64,000 nt of DNA, taken from NCBI RefSeq assembly GCF_002763455.1, contig NZ_NIXK01000001.1, positions 744,001 to 808,000 of the forward strand, in the 5' to 3' direction. Under the pieces are notes generated by a model. It saw nothing but the letters and a program-made list of their open reading frames with translations, ran no database searches and was not told where the DNA came from. This DNA comes from Lentibacillus sediminis (GTDB lineage Bacteria; Bacillota; Bacilli; Bacillales; Amphibacillaceae). The translations under genes and the position numbers were made by a program. This document shows, piece after piece, positions 49,535-60,393 of the stretch (the first letter of the stretch is position 1; every line of letters starts with the position of its first letter).

Positions 49535-50980
49535 ATGAAGAAAGTCTTATCAGGCGCACTTGCCGTATTGCTGACAGTATCCGTTGCGGGCAATGTGAAC
49601 GCAGAATCCATCAACGACCTGGAAAATGAAATCAACGAACTTGAAAACAAGAACGGAAACCTTGAGGAAAAACGCGAGAATGTAGAAAGCAAAAAAGAAG
49701 AGACACAATCCGATATTAAGGAAAATGAAGCAGAACAAGGCTCTGTTGCGGAAGAAATTAACCAGCTGGAGCAGGAACTGAACGAAAAAATTGAGCAAAT
49801 TAGTGCAAAAGAAAATCAGATCGAGACAACCAATCAGGAAATTGAGGCATTGAACGACAGAATCATTGAATTAAAAGATGAAATCGAAGTACTGGAAGAG
49901 CGGATTGCAGAGCGCAACGAATTATTAAAAGACCGGCTTCGTTCGATTCAGCAAAACGGCGGTCCAATGAAATACATAGAAGTTATTTTCGGTTCGCAAA
50001 GCTTCAGTGACTTTGTCAGCAGATCATCTGCGGTCAACACGATCATGGACTCTGATAAAGCGATCATGGAAGCACAGAAGGCGGACAAAGAAGCTTTGAA
50101 TGCGAATAAAGAAGAAGTCGAAGCGAGCAAAGTAAAAGTTGAAGAGAAAAAAGCAGCATTGGTAGGCCAAAAAGAAGAGCTGGTGACATTAAAAGCACAG
50201 CTTGCTGACCAGAAAAAAGAGCAGGAATCACTGATGGCTCAGCTGGAAGAAGAGCATGGCAATTTGCAAGAAGTGAAATTAAGTCAGGAAGAAAAACAGC
50301 AGATTTTGGCAGCAGAAGCCGAAGCGAACAAAAAAGCAATCGCTATGGCTCAGGAGAAAAAAGGTGAATTGGAGCAGCTGGCAAGAGAAAAGGCAGCAAG
50401 AGAAAAGGCAGCAAGAGAAGAGGCAGCCAGAGAGCAAGCAGCAAGAGAAAAAGCTGAAAGAGAACAGGCTCAGAGAGAACAGGAGCAAGCTGAAGCAGAG
50501 CAAAATGATTCAAGCACTGACGATTCTAATGAGTCGTCCCCTGACACGGTTGTTGCATCCAATTCCAGTTCATCCGGAAGCGGCATTTTCAGCTGGCCGG
50601 CAGCAGGTGGCGTGAACTCTAATTTCGGGATGAGATTTCATCCAATAGATAACGTAATGAAGCTTCATGCAGGTATTGATATGCCTACTGGAATGGGCAC
50701 TACGCTGAGGGCTGCTGCTGATGGTGTAGTCAGCCGGGCGAGCACCCTTGGCGGATTCGGGAATGTTATTATGATTTCTCATCATATTAACGGACAGAGC
50801 TACACCACCGTTTATGCGCATTTAAGCAGTATGTCTGTCTCTCCTGGACAGACAGTCAGTGAAGGACAGGTAATCGGAGCAACCGGAAATACCGGCAACT
50901 CCACCGGGCCGCATCTTCACTTTGAAGTGCACCCAGGCGGATACGGAAACCCGGTCAATCCATTGCCGTACATGAAATAA
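49535..50980 (+). CDS. Secreted coiled-coil M23 (LytM) peptidoglycan hydrolase
   Basis: A 481-residue exported protein. Signal peptide 1-27 (VLLTVSVAGNVNAES); a PcsB/CwlO-type coiled coil (about 28-260); a low-complexity Ala/Arg/Glu stretch of REKAA-type repeats (about 290-345); a Ser/Asp linker; and a C-terminal M23 domain with zinc residues HAGIDMP and the GPHLHFEV motif, so catalytically complete. ATG 49535 is chosen for the signal peptide and the preceding GGGGAAAGG. Directly behind ftsEX, it is probably an FtsEX-activated endopeptidase or an EnvC-like activator; the intact zinc site favours an enzyme. Confidence 0.92.
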   Translation: MKKVLSGALAVLLTVSVAGNVNAESINDLENEINELENKNGNLEEKRENVESKKEETQSDIKENEAEQGSVAEEINQLEQELNEKIEQISAKENQIETTNQEIEALNDRIIELKDEIEVLEERIAERNELLKDRLRSIQQNGGPMKYIEVIFGSQSFSDFVSRSSAVNTIMDSDKAIMEAQKADKEALNANKEEVEASKVKVEEKKAALVGQKEELVTLKAQLADQKKEQESLMAQLEEEHGNLQEVKLSQEEKQQILAAEAEANKKAIAMAQEKKGELEQLAREKAAREKAAREEAAREQAAREKAEREQAQREQEQAEAEQNDSSTDDSNESSPDTVVASNSSSSGSGIFSWPAAGGVNSNFGMRFHPIDNVMKLHAGIDMPTGMGTTLRAAADGVVSRASTLGGFGNVIMISHHINGQSYTTVYAHLSSMSVSPGQTVSEGQVIGATGNTGNSTGPHLHFEVHPGGYGNPVNPLPYMK

Positions 50981-51000
50981 GCAACGAAGTAATCTGTAAT

Positions 51001-51041
51001 AAAAGAGGCACCTCCTATCATTGGAGTGATGCCTCTTTTTG
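51001..51041 (+). terminator. Terminator after the M23 hydrolase gene
   Basis: AAAAGAGGCA..CTCC and GGAG..TGCCTCTTTTT form a long stem with a small internal bulge, followed by GTTT. Confidence 0.93.
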
Positions 51042-51332
51042 TTTATGCTGTTTAATTTTAACAAGGTTAAGGACAAAAATCACAACAGCTAGCGAAGGGT
51101 ATTTACGTAGCGACAGTTAGATCGCATTTTTGAACAAAAACAACAAATACAAAAAGAGCCTTTGCTTAAGAAGAACCGCCTGTTGTGATAAAATATTAAA
51201 GAAAACCATAGTCATTAGTGAGAGAACATGGTATGCTTTTTATAACAACTGCAGATCTTAACATACATGACTGTACGTGTACCAAGCGAGTATGATGCGG
51301 AAAGCTAAGACCAAATAAGCTGGGGTGAAAAG
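51042..51332. other. Intergenic gap with a fragment of the palindromic element
   Basis: AGCGAAGGGTATTTACGTAGCGAC (51090-51114, written here as its recognisable core GGGTATTTACGTAGCG) is an end fragment of the GC-rich element family. The rest shows only a possible ctpB promoter region around 51215-51245 (TGGTATGCT) and no gene. Confidence 0.5.
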
Positions 51333-52802
51333 ATGAACATAAAGAAACGCCATATATTTTTCATATTGCTTGCGGCAATTGTGCTGGGATTTGGCGGTGC
51401 CTATGCCGGGATGCAAATCGCCTCGCCGGAGACACCATCCATTACGGAAAATGACATTGTCAGTGCCTTGCAAGGTGCAGCAGGCAACGATCAGCAAGCA
51501 CCGGAAACTGCGGAGAATATGGAAAAGATCAGCCAGGCCTACACGCTGATCCAGCAAAATTATCTGGAGGATGTGGAGGATCAGCAGCTGATTGAAGGTG
51601 CCATCAACGGCATGCTCTCCACACTGGAAGATCCGCACAGCTCCTATATGGATGCTGAGATGATGGGGCAATTCAATCAGCAAATTGAATCCTCCTTTGA
51701 GGGAATTGGTGCAGAGGTAAGCATGGTAAATGATATAGTCACCATCGTCGCACCAATCAAAGATTCACCAGCCGAAAAAGCCGGCTTGCGTCCGAACGAT
51801 CAGGTGCTGAAGGTGGACGGGGAAAGCCTTGAAGGACTGAACCTGAATGAAGCAGTTGCCAAAATCCGTGGAGAAAAAGGCTCGGAAGTCGTTTTGCAAA
51901 TTCAGCGTTCCGGTGTTTCTGAACCATTTGATGTGACGATTGTCCGTGACGAAATTCCGGTGGAAACCGTTTATAACAGCATTGAAACGGTAGACGGCAA
52001 GAAAACCGGGATTCTGGAGATCACTAACTTCTCGGAAAACACCGCTGCCGAGGTGAAAGAACAGCTGACCATGCTGGAAAACGAAGGCATTGAAGGACTG
52101 GTCATTGATGTGCGTGCCAATCCGGGCGGACTGCTGAATTCGGTGGAAAAGATTCTTGCGTTGTTTGTACCGGAGGATATGCCATATCTGCAAATTGAGG
52201 ATCAAAACGGCAATAAAACACCATATTACTCGGACCTTAAGGAGAAAAAGGACTATCCGATTAGTGTGCTAATTGATGAAGGAAGTGCCTCTGCTTCGGA
52301 AATACTTGCTGTTGCCATGAAAGAAATGGGTTATGATGTAGTCGGCCAGCCGAGTTATGGGAAGGGGACCGTGCAGCAGGCAGTACCGATGGGTGACGGT
52401 AGCTCCATTAAGCTGACTTTCTACAAATGGCTTTCCCCGAATGGAACATGGATTAACGAAACCGGGGTAGAACCGACCATTGAAGTAGAACAGCCGGATT
52501 ATTATTATACCAACCCTGTACAAATCGAGGAACCACTCGGATTTGATGAAACAGGGCAGGATATTGCCAACATGCAGCAGATGCTTAAAGGGCTTGGCTA
52601 TGAACCTGACCGGACGGACGGTTACTACGCTGAGGAAACAGTAGCCGCAGTAGAAGCATTCCAAGCAGATCAGGATCTCGAAGTCACCGGAGAAGTGAAT
52701 CAGGAAACTGCCGGTGTGATGGAAGCAGCGCTTGTTGAGCAAATCCGCAATGGAGAAGACGACAGACAGCTGGAAGAAGCATTGAATGAAATTTATCAGT
52801 AA
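51333..52802 (+). CDS. ctpB: Carboxy-terminal processing protease CtpB (S41)
   Basis: CtpB, 489 residues. N-terminal membrane anchor (about 7-27), PDZ domain (about 110-195), S41 protease domain with the serine in GSASASE (318-324) and the base Lys344 in SYGKGTVQ, and a C-terminal peptidoglycan-binding helix bundle (DIANMQQMLKGLGY..., about 405-465). In B. subtilis CtpB helps activate the sporulation signalling protease SpoIVFB. ATG 51333 follows GGGGTGAAAAG. minJ is next, as in B. subtilis. Confidence 0.94.
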   Translation: MNIKKRHIFFILLAAIVLGFGGAYAGMQIASPETPSITENDIVSALQGAAGNDQQAPETAENMEKISQAYTLIQQNYLEDVEDQQLIEGAINGMLSTLEDPHSSYMDAEMMGQFNQQIESSFEGIGAEVSMVNDIVTIVAPIKDSPAEKAGLRPNDQVLKVDGESLEGLNLNEAVAKIRGEKGSEVVLQIQRSGVSEPFDVTIVRDEIPVETVYNSIETVDGKKTGILEITNFSENTAAEVKEQLTMLENEGIEGLVIDVRANPGGLLNSVEKILALFVPEDMPYLQIEDQNGNKTPYYSDLKEKKDYPISVLIDEGSASASEILAVAMKEMGYDVVGQPSYGKGTVQQAVPMGDGSSIKLTFYKWLSPNGTWINETGVEPTIEVEQPDYYYTNPVQIEEPLGFDETGQDIANMQQMLKGLGYEPDRTDGYYAEETVAAVEAFQADQDLEVTGEVNQETAGVMEAALVEQIRNGEDDRQLEEALNEIYQ

Positions 52803-52856
52803 CGTGCTTGGCGGCTGGCTGGAAGAGCAGTTGCGGCAAGTAAATATAGACAGGGA

Positions 52857-52888
52857 AAATCCGCGGGCAGTTGTCCGCGGATTTTCCT
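52857..52888 (+). terminator. Terminator after ctpB
   Basis: AAATCCGCGG and CCGCGGATTT form a perfect 10-pair stem around GCAGTTGT, followed by TCCTTC. Confidence 0.88.
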
Positions 52889-53047
52889 TCATAAAATTTT
52901 TAAGCATGCAGGAAAAGATCCAATAAATGTAGAATATAGATAGAGTCTAATATCGGTGATCAGATGAGTGGTCCTCCGGATGGAATTTATAAACAGCATT
53001 TCCATAAAGGGAAGGCAGAAATTGTGATTCAGAAGGGTGATAGTGAG

Positions 53048-54235
53048 ATGACAGAGGCATGGCTAGTGGAAGCAGGCAAGGGAATCGGCCGGTTTTTTCT
53101 CAATCCGATCGTTTACTGGGCGATTATCCTGGCAGTACTGGCAGGATACAAGCGAATAAAACGGGAAAGGAAGCAGTTTGGCAGCAAAGTGTTTGATCTG
53201 TTTGCTGAATGGAGAAAAACCTTGGGGATTTCCCTGATTGCAGGCCTTTTGGTGTCCCTGATCGGCATTGGGACAGGCCTGGTCCTCAGCTATGAAACCA
53301 TCCTGCTCGCCAGTGGTATGATGGTTCTTTTGAGTCTGACTGCCAGGTTTACGATGCTGTCGCCAAGCTACACGATTGGATTCACCTATTTACTGCTGTT
53401 ATTCTTGCCGTTATTGCTGGATAATCAGACAGCAGGCGTGGGACAAGCTTTGTTCAGCGAAATTAATTTTACGGGTCTGACGATATTGCTTGGGGTATTT
53501 TTAATTGTGGAAGCGATCTTGCTTTGGCGGGTGAAGAGGAACCAGACCTATCCACTGCTGAAGAAAGGCAGCCGCGGTGGCTGGCTGGGCGCGCAACAGA
53601 TGAAAAAAATGGCGGTCATCCCGTTTTTTGCACTGCTTCCTGCCGGGATGATTGAACCTTTTGCGCCGTTTTGGCCGTATTTTTCTGTGGGCGGGGAGTC
53701 CTACAGCCTGATTCTGGTGCCGTTTCTGCTGGGGTTTGATTATACGGTGACGAGCTCAATCGTCACAGATAAGGCGAGGCGGCTTGCTAAACAGGTGCTT
53801 TCTCTCGGGCTGGCGGTGCTTTTGCTTGCAGTCGGAAGCACGTATCTGACCTGGCTCTCCCTTGCCGCTGTGATTGTTGCCGTGATCGGAAGGGAATTTA
53901 TCAATTACCGTCACCGGATCCGCGAGCGTACAGAGCCGCCGTTTTACCGTCAGACGGCAGAAGGGCTGAAAATTACCGGAATTATCCCGGGAACGCCTGC
54001 AGACCGGCTTGACCTTTTAGTTGGAGAAACGATTGCGAAGGTTAATGGAATCAAAGTTAGTACGGAAAAGCAATTTTATCACGCGCTTCAGGAAAGCGGG
54101 GCGTATATTAAATTGGAAGTATTGGATGACGCGCGAGAGATGCGCTTCGTCCAGGGAGCGGTATACGAAGGGGATCATCACGAGCTGGGACTGCTGTTTA
54201 CCGGAGCCCCGCACCGGCGGGAGGAGTCAGCGTAG
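53048..54235 (+). CDS. minJ: Division-site topological protein MinJ
   Basis: MinJ (YvjD), 395 residues (397 in B. subtilis): about eight membrane helices over residues 15-290 and a C-terminal cytosolic PDZ domain (LKITGIIPGTPADRLDLLVGETIAKVNGIKV, about 295-380). It links DivIVA to MinC-MinD at poles and septa. I chose ATG 53048 since AGAAGGGTGA is 7 bases upstream; the open frame extends to 52964 without a ribosome site. The position after ctpB is conserved. Confidence 0.92.
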   Translation: MTEAWLVEAGKGIGRFFLNPIVYWAIILAVLAGYKRIKRERKQFGSKVFDLFAEWRKTLGISLIAGLLVSLIGIGTGLVLSYETILLASGMMVLLSLTARFTMLSPSYTIGFTYLLLLFLPLLLDNQTAGVGQALFSEINFTGLTILLGVFLIVEAILLWRVKRNQTYPLLKKGSRGGWLGAQQMKKMAVIPFFALLPAGMIEPFAPFWPYFSVGGESYSLILVPFLLGFDYTVTSSIVTDKARRLAKQVLSLGLAVLLLAVGSTYLTWLSLAAVIVAVIGREFINYRHRIRERTEPPFYRQTAEGLKITGIIPGTPADRLDLLVGETIAKVNGIKVSTEKQFYHALQESGAYIKLEVLDDAREMRFVQGAVYEGDHHELGLLFTGAPHRREESA

Positions 54236-54269
54236 AACAGATCGTATCCTTTCTTTATTCCTTGGAGTT

Positions 54270-54640
54270 GATAGCGCGACATGAGTGCTCGTTGATTTCC
54301 GCTGCGGGCAACCGCTTTCCGCGGGCACGGCTTCAGCCTCAGGCTAACAGGATGTTAGTCATGAAGGCGTTGCGACAAACGGTTTTCGGTGGAACGAGCA
54401 TTTACGCGCAGTCCCAGGACGTCGCGACTTTAGCCTTCCATCCTTTTAACCACTTCCTGCTCAGGTCTAGACTCGTGCTTTCCCGCAGGAGTCGGTTGCC
54501 CTCCGCTCCAATCAACCATCTAAAGAGTGGACAGCTGTTGTTTGCTTTTAACAAAGCACACCGTTAGCGGAGGGTATTTCCGCAGCGGTGGGGTTATGTC
54601 ATATTTTATGTCTCAAACACCTTTTCAAAACGACCAGAAA
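54270..54640. repeat. Large GC-rich palindromic intergenic element, copy 4
   Basis: The 600-base gap between minJ and uvrB holds another copy: GTTGATTTCCGCTGCGGGCA, CGCTTTCCGCGGGCACGG, a middle that is diverged and longer than in copy 2, CCCGCAGGAGTCGG, CCCTCCGCTCCAATCAACC, and an outer arm GTTAGCGGAGGGTATTTCCG. No gene is seen in it. Confidence 0.78.
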
Positions 54641-54769
54641 AACATGAGCCCCAGCTGCTGATGTTTTTTGGTCGTTCAAAAATATCCGCCTGTCATGCAC
54701 AATAAGCGCTTCCCGTGTTTTCTCCTTAAAATAAGGGTATGATTGTAATAGAAAGCAAGGTAAAATAGT

Positions 54770-54797
54770 CGAATATTAGTTCGTGTTATGGTATAAT
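54770..54797 (+). promoter_or_regulatory. LexA (SOS) box and -10 of uvrB
   Basis: CGAATATTAGTTCG (54770-54783) differs from the Gram-positive SOS box CGAACRNRYGTTCG at two or three positions but keeps the CGAA...GTTCG arms. TATAAT follows at 54792-54797, so a bound LexA would cover the -35. uvrB is a LexA target in B. subtilis. Confidence 0.7.
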
Positions 54798-54838
54798 AGA
54801 AAATAGAGTATGTCAAGAGAACGGAGGCTTGATTTCAG

Positions 54839-56821
54839 GTGAAAAATAAATTTGAATTGGTATCAGCCTATGAACCTTCTGGGGACCAGCCGGCCGCAAT
54901 TAAAGAGATTATCGAAAAAGTGAAGGCCGGGCAGCGCCACCAGACATTGCTGGGCGCCACCGGGACCGGAAAAACATTTACCGTTTCCAACGTCGTGGAG
55001 GAAATTAACCGGCCAACACTGGTGATCGCCCATAACAAGACGCTGGCCGGGCAGCTGTACAGTGAGTTCAAGGAGTTTTTCCCCAACAACGCGGTGGAAT
55101 ACTTTGTCAGTTATTATGATTACTATCAACCGGAAGCCTATGTGCCTTCCACCGATACATTTATCGAAAAAGATGCAAGCATCAATGATGAGATTGATAA
55201 ATTGCGCCACTCCGCTACCTCGTCCTTATTTGAACGGGATGATGTACTGATCGTGGCCAGTGTGTCCTGCATCTATGGTCTCGGTTCGCCGGAAGAATAC
55301 AAGAGTCAGGTGCTCTCCTTAAGAATGGGCATGGAGAAAGACCGCGACCAGCTGCTCAGGGATCTGGTTGATATTCAGTATGCCCGCAATGATATTAATT
55401 TTCAGCGCGGAACGTTCCGTGTGCGCGGCGATTCGGTGGAAATCATCCCGGCATCTCGCGAGGAGCATTGTATCCGGGTGGAATTTTTCGGCGACGAAAT
55501 TGACCGGATTCGTGAGGTTGATGCCCTGACCGGTGAGATCATCGGCGATCGCGAGCATATTGCGATTTTTCCGGCATCCCACTTTGTTACCCGTGAGGAA
55601 AAAATGAAGCTGGCCATCAAGAATATCGAAAAAGAGCTGGAGGATCGGCTAAGCGAGCTGCGTGAAGACGGGAAGCTGTTGGAGGCTCAGCGTCTTGAGC
55701 AGCGCACGAACTACGATCTGGAAATGATGAACGAGATGGGCTTTTGTTCGGGGATCGAGAATTATTCCCGGCATCTGACATTGAGAGAATCAGGCGCAAC
55801 ACCATACACCCTGCTTGATTTCTTTCCCGATGATTTTCTTGTTGTAGTGGATGAGTCCCATGTTACCCTGCCGCAAATCCGCGGTATGTTTAATGGTGAC
55901 AGGGCACGTAAGCAGGTGCTGGTGGATCACGGATTCCGCCTGCCGTCCGCTTTGGATAACCGGCCATTAAGATTTGAGGAATTTGAGAAATCGACCAGTC
56001 AGCTTGTATATGTTTCGGCAACACCGGGGCCTTACGAATTGGAGCATACGCCGGAAATGACCGAACAGATTATTCGGCCGACCGGACTGCTTGATCCAAA
56101 AGTGGATGTGCGGCCGATTGATGGTCAGGTGGATGATTTAATTGGTGAGATCAATAAACGTGCCAAGCGGAATGAGCGAGTCTTAGTCACGACCTTGACG
56201 AAGAAGATGTCCGAGGATTTGACCGATTATCTGAAAGAGCTTGGCATCAAAGTGGCCTATCTCCATTCGGAAATCAAGACACTGGAGCGAATTGAAATCA
56301 TCCGCGATCTGCGGGTTGGAAAATATGATGTGCTCGTCGGGATCAACCTCCTGCGTGAGGGACTCGACATCCCTGAGGTATCGCTTGTCGCTATCCTTGA
56401 TGCGGATAAAGAAGGCTTCCTGCGTTCCGAGCGCTCCCTGATCCAGACAATGGGCCGGGCTGCGCGGAACGAAAACGGTGAAGTGGTGATGTACGGCGAT
56501 AAGATTACCCACTCCATGGAGGTAGCGATAGATGAAACAAACCGCCGCCGCGAAAGACAAATGGCGTATAATGAAACACATGGCATTACACCAACAACGA
56601 TTAAAAAAGAAGTGCGCGATGTGATTCGTGCAACTGTTGCAGCAGAAGAGTCAGAAGAATATCAGGAAAAATCGCAGAGCTTGTCGAAGCTGTCACAAAC
56701 CGAGAAATCCAAAGTCATTGAGCAGATGGAAACAGAAATGCGCGAGGCCGCCAAATCGCTTGATTTTGAAAAAGCGGCCGAACTGCGTGATATTATCCTT
56801 GAATTGAAAGCGGGAGCGTAA
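54839..56821 (+). CDS. uvrB: Excinuclease ABC subunit B
   Basis: UvrB, 660 residues, damage-verifying helicase of nucleotide excision repair. Walker [14 protein letters not shown], the beta-hairpin region [24 protein letters not shown]-like [12 protein letters not shown], motif VI GRAARN, and a C-terminal UvrC-binding UVR motif ([13 protein letters not shown]). GTG 54839 lies 11 bases after GGAGG, a bit far but the product starts like B. subtilis UvrB. Upstream is a LexA box. uvrA follows after 28 bases. Confidence 0.97.
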   Translation: MKNKFELVSAYEPSGDQPAAIKEIIEKVKAGQRHQTLLGATGTGKTFTVSNVVEEINRPTLVIAHNKTLAGQLYSEFKEFFPNNAVEYFVSYYDYYQPEAYVPSTDTFIEKDASINDEIDKLRHSATSSLFERDDVLIVASVSCIYGLGSPEEYKSQVLSLRMGMEKDRDQLLRDLVDIQYARNDINFQRGTFRVRGDSVEIIPASREEHCIRVEFFGDEIDRIREVDALTGEIIGDREHIAIFPASHFVTREEKMKLAIKNIEKELEDRLSELREDGKLLEAQRLEQRTNYDLEMMNEMGFCSGIENYSRHLTLRESGATPYTLLDFFPDDFLVVVDESHVTLPQIRGMFNGDRARKQVLVDHGFRLPSALDNRPLRFEEFEKSTSQLVYVSATPGPYELEHTPEMTEQIIRPTGLLDPKVDVRPIDGQVDDLIGEINKRAKRNERVLVTTLTKKMSEDLTDYLKELGIKVAYLHSEIKTLERIEIIRDLRVGKYDVLVGINLLREGLDIPEVSLVAILDADKEGFLRSERSLIQTMGRAARNENGEVVMYGDKITHSMEVAIDETNRRRERQMAYNETHGITPTTIKKEVRDVIRATVAAEESEEYQEKSQSLSKLSQTEKSKVIEQMETEMREAAKSLDFEKAAELRDIILELKAGA

Positions 56822-56849
56822 ATATTTACAGCGGAAAGGTGAATGATGC

Positions 56850-59738
56850 ATGCCTAGCAAAGAAATTCAAATACAGGGTGCCAGAGCCCATAATTTAAAA
56901 GACGTCGATGTTTCGATTCCTAAAAACAAACTGGTGGTGCTCACCGGTTTGTCGGGGTCGGGGAAATCATCGCTCGCGTTCGATACGATCTATGCAGAAG
57001 GGCAGCGCCGTTACGTTGAATCGCTTTCCGCCTATGCCCGCCAGTTTCTTGGGCAAATGGATAAGCCGGATGTGGACGCGATCGACGGACTATCTCCGGC
57101 GATTTCGATTGACCAGAAAACAACCAGCAAAAATCCGCGCTCCACAGTCGGTACGGTAACGGAAATTTATGATTATCTTAGACTACTTTATGCGCGTGTT
57201 GGCCGGCCAACCTGCCCGAGACATGGAATTGAAATCAGTTCTCAGACCGTTCAGCAGATGGTCGACCGGCTCATGGAATACCCGGAGCGCACAAAAATGC
57301 AGATTTTGGCACCGGTCGTATCTGGACGGAAAGGTGAACATGTCAAGGTTTTGGAAAATCTGAAGAAGGAAGGATATGTTCGGATTCGCGTAGACAATGA
57401 AATGCGCGAAGTAGCAGAAGAGATTAAGCTGGAAAAAAATAAAAAACATTCTATCGAAGTTGTGGTGGACCGAATCGTCGTGAAAGAAGGCGTAATGGGA
57501 CGGCTCAGCGATTCGATTGAGACGGCACTCCGATTAGGCGAAGGAAAAATCATTGTCGATGTGATCGGCGAGGAAGAGCTGCTGTTTAATGAGAATCATG
57601 CCTGCCCGATCTGCGGCTTTTCCATCGGGGAACTCGAGCCACGGCTATTTTCCTTTAACAGCCCATTCGGGGCATGCCCTACCTGTGACGGACTGGGCAC
57701 CAAGCTGGAAGTGGATCTCGATCTGGTCGTTCCTGACTGGGAACTTTCGCTGAATGAGCATGCAATTTCGGCATGGAAGCCAATCAGTTCGCAGTATTAT
57801 CCGCAGCTTTTGAAAAGTGTGTCCGATCATTATGGAATCGATATGGACATTCCAATAAAAGACATCCCGAAAGACAAGATGGACATAATTTTGTACGGAA
57901 GCGGCAAGGAAAAAATCCGTTTTCGCTATGAGAATGATTTCGGCACCCTCCGTGATAACGAGGTTTATTTTGAAGGGGTGCTGAACAACGTGGCACGCCG
58001 TTATCAGGAAACGTCTTCTGATTTTATCCGTGAAACTCTTGGGAAATACATGGGACAAAGTCCGTGTGCGACGTGTAAAGGACACCGCCTGAAAGAAGAA
58101 GCACTTGCTGTTCTGGTTAATGGTCTGCATATCAGCCAAGTGACCAATTTTTCCATTGTGGAGGCAGATGCTTTTTTCGCGAAGTTGGATTTAACGGAAA
58201 AAGAACAGCAAATTGCCCAGATGATTTTGAAGGAGATTCATAACCGGCTGGAATTTTTAAATAATGTCGGACTGGATTATCTAACATTATCCCGAGCGGC
58301 TGGGACGCTTTCCGGCGGGGAGGCGCAGCGGATCCGGCTGGCGACCCAAATTGGTTCTGCCCTGACCGGTGTGCTGTATGTGCTGGATGAGCCGTCGATC
58401 GGCCTGCATCAGCGGGACAACGACCGGCTGATCGCCACACTCAGGCGCATGCGCGATCTGGATAATACGCTGATCGTGGTAGAACATGATGAGGACACAA
58501 TGCTCGCTGCCGACTGGCTGATCGACATCGGCCCAGGGGCAGGTGAGCATGGCGGAGAAATTGTCGCAAGCGGCACCCCGGACGAAGTGAAGAAAAACAA
58601 ACGCTCTTTGACCGGCCAATATTTATCCGGAGAAAAATTTATCCCGCTTCCTCACAAACGGCGGAAAGCGGACAAGCGGAAAATAGAAATTACCGGGGCG
58701 GAAGAAAATAACCTGAAAAATGTCACGGCTAAATTTTCGCTCGGCCAGATGCATGTGGTTACGGGTGTTTCCGGATCGGGAAAAAGCACCCTGGTTAATG
58801 AAATTTTGTATAAATCGCTCTCCAAGGAACTGAATCGTGCCAAACATAAACCTGGCAAGCATAAACGAATCAAGGGGATTGACCAGCTTGATAAGGTAGT
58901 CGACATTGATCAGGCGCCAATCGGCCGGACACCGAGGTCAAACCCGGCAACATACACCGGCGTTTTCGATGATATGCGTGATGTATTTGCCCAGACGAAT
59001 GAGGCCAAAGTGCGCGGCTACAAGAAAGGACGTTTCAGTTTTAATGTGAAGGGCGGGCGCTGTGAAGCCTGCCGCGGGGACGGCATCATTAAAATTGAAA
59101 TGCATTTTCTGCCGGATGTGTATGTTCCGTGCGAAGTCTGTCATGGCCAGCGCTACAACCGTGAGACGCTCGAAGTGAAATATAAAGGGAAAAATATTGC
59201 AGAAGTGCTGGATTTACGGATCGAGGAAGCACTCGATTTCTTCTCGGCGATCCCGAAGATCAAGCGCAAACTGCAGACAATTTATGACGTCGGTCTTGGC
59301 TATGTTCGCCTTGGTCAGCCGGCGACAACACTTTCCGGCGGGGAAGCACAGCGCGTCAAGCTGGCAAGCGAGCTGCATAAGCGCTCCAACGGCAAGTCGT
59401 TTTATATTTTGGATGAACCGACAACCGGTTTGCATACGGAAGATATTAAACGGCTGCTGGATGTGCTGCATCGCCTGGTGGATAACGGCGATACCGTGTT
59501 GATCATCGAGCACAACCTCGATGTCATCAAAACCGCCGATCATATCACGGATCTTGGACCGGATGGCGGTGATCGCGGCGGGCAGATCATTGCTACAGGA
59601 ACTCCTGAGCAGATCGCTAAGGAGCCTGCCTCCCATACAGGGCGTTATCTGAAGCCGATTTTGGAGCGTGACAAGAAACGCACGAAGGAAGCATTGGATC
59701 GAAAAGAAAAAGTTGGCGCGGGAAGTCGCGCTGAATGA
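56850..59738 (+). CDS. uvrA: Excinuclease ABC subunit A
   Basis: UvrA, 962 residues, the damage sensor dimer. Two ABC modules: Walker [15 protein letters not shown] near residue 32 and [13 protein letters not shown] near 640; two signatures TLSGGEAQR (about 488 and 828); zinc fingers CPICGF...CPTC and CEACRGDG...CEVCHGQ. ATG 56850 has GGAAAGGTGA upstream. The C-terminus has a basic extension ([15 protein letters not shown]). Co-transcribed with uvrB under SOS control. Confidence 0.97.
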   Translation: MPSKEIQIQGARAHNLKDVDVSIPKNKLVVLTGLSGSGKSSLAFDTIYAEGQRRYVESLSAYARQFLGQMDKPDVDAIDGLSPAISIDQKTTSKNPRSTVGTVTEIYDYLRLLYARVGRPTCPRHGIEISSQTVQQMVDRLMEYPERTKMQILAPVVSGRKGEHVKVLENLKKEGYVRIRVDNEMREVAEEIKLEKNKKHSIEVVVDRIVVKEGVMGRLSDSIETALRLGEGKIIVDVIGEEELLFNENHACPICGFSIGELEPRLFSFNSPFGACPTCDGLGTKLEVDLDLVVPDWELSLNEHAISAWKPISSQYYPQLLKSVSDHYGIDMDIPIKDIPKDKMDIILYGSGKEKIRFRYENDFGTLRDNEVYFEGVLNNVARRYQETSSDFIRETLGKYMGQSPCATCKGHRLKEEALAVLVNGLHISQVTNFSIVEADAFFAKLDLTEKEQQIAQMILKEIHNRLEFLNNVGLDYLTLSRAAGTLSGGEAQRIRLATQIGSALTGVLYVLDEPSIGLHQRDNDRLIATLRRMRDLDNTLIVVEHDEDTMLAADWLIDIGPGAGEHGGEIVASGTPDEVKKNKRSLTGQYLSGEKFIPLPHKRRKADKRKIEITGAEENNLKNVTAKFSLGQMHVVTGVSGSGKSTLVNEILYKSLSKELNRAKHKPGKHKRIKGIDQLDKVVDIDQAPIGRTPRSNPATYTGVFDDMRDVFAQTNEAKVRGYKKGRFSFNVKGGRCEACRGDGIIKIEMHFLPDVYVPCEVCHGQRYNRETLEVKYKGKNIAEVLDLRIEEALDFFSAIPKIKRKLQTIYDVGLGYVRLGQPATTLSGGEAQRVKLASELHKRSNGKSFYILDEPTTGLHTEDIKRLLDVLHRLVDNGDTVLIIEHNLDVIKTADHITDLGPDGGDRGGQIIATGTPEQIAKEPASHTGRYLKPILERDKKRTKEALDRKEKVGAGSRAE

Positions 59739-59810
59739 TAGGAAAGCAGCAAGCTGTGGGGATCCCGCCTCCGGTTTGCTGCTTTGATTTTTGTAGGGGA
59801 GGATTTGAGG

Positions 59811-59930
59811 GAGAGGAACTTCAAACTTCCGGCCGAGAGAGGAAACTTCCGGTCGAGAGCGGAAACTTCGGCGGGAGAGCGAGAACTTCCGCCCGAGAGG
59901 AGAAACTTCTGCCCGAGAGAGCACACCAAC
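59811..59930. repeat. Tandem 20-bp array after uvrA, inverted relative of the degU array
   Basis: Six units with exact 20-base period: the tetramer CGAG or GGAG of each unit falls at 59834, 59854, 59874, 59894 and 59914. The unit GCCCGAGAGGAGAAACTTCC is the reverse complement type of the CGGGCGGAAGTTTCCTCT unit at 30201. Units are more diverged than there. It begins 72 bases after the uvrA stop; the next gene starts at 60016. Confidence 0.9.
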
Positions 59931-60015
59931 CCTGCTCCCCAAAAAACAATTCAATCCTTTGACGTTCAGCCGCCCTTTCGGTAAGCTAAAATGAGAGCAT
60001 ATTGGGAGGTTGACA

Positions 60016-60369
60016 ATGAAACCAATTGTAAAAGCCGAGGTACAAAACCTATTGAATCAGTTTATAAATAAGGATGTTTACATTCATCTGGAAACGACGA
60101 ACGGGGCGTACGCAAGTCATTTAAACGAGAATGCTTATAATGTCGGGGCTTATATTCGCAATGCCAAAGTTTCCTTTGATCAGGCGAAAATTGTCCAGGA
60201 CGGAAATATCTTTCGGGTCGGTCTGAAAATGGAGATTGGCTGGATTTATGCGGAAGGTCTGACAGATTGGACGATGCATGAAGAAACAAAGCTGCTGATG
60301 GCAGGGCATGACCGGGAAGGCCGGCTGATGGTGTCCTTGCAGATTAGTGAAACGCCGTTTAGTTACTAG
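60016..60369 (+). CDS. yojF: DUF1806 family protein YojF
   Basis: YojF, 117 residues, family DUF1806. It starts MKPIVKAEVQNLLNQFINKDVYIHLETTNGAYA, typical of the family, and lacks signal or membrane segments. ATG 60016 has GGGAGGT 5 bases upstream. bshB2 begins 24 bases later, the same pairing as yojF-yojG in B. subtilis. Its role with the bacillithiol deacetylase is not defined. Confidence 0.9.
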   Translation: MKPIVKAEVQNLLNQFINKDVYIHLETTNGAYASHLNENAYNVGAYIRNAKVSFDQAKIVQDGNIFRVGLKMEIGWIYAEGLTDWTMHEETKLLMAGHDREGRLMVSLQISETPFSY

Positions 60370-60393
60370 ATGATGAGAAACGAGGTGGAACCG

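Noticed and set aside
54262-54567. 101-residue plus-strand frame between minJ and uvrB
   Set aside because: It lies fully inside the palindromic repeat element and has no ribosome site.
59214-59954. 246-residue minus-strand frame over the uvrA 3' end and the second array
   Set aside because: It lies antisense to a conserved part of uvrA and gains its N-terminus from the repeat; no ribosome site.
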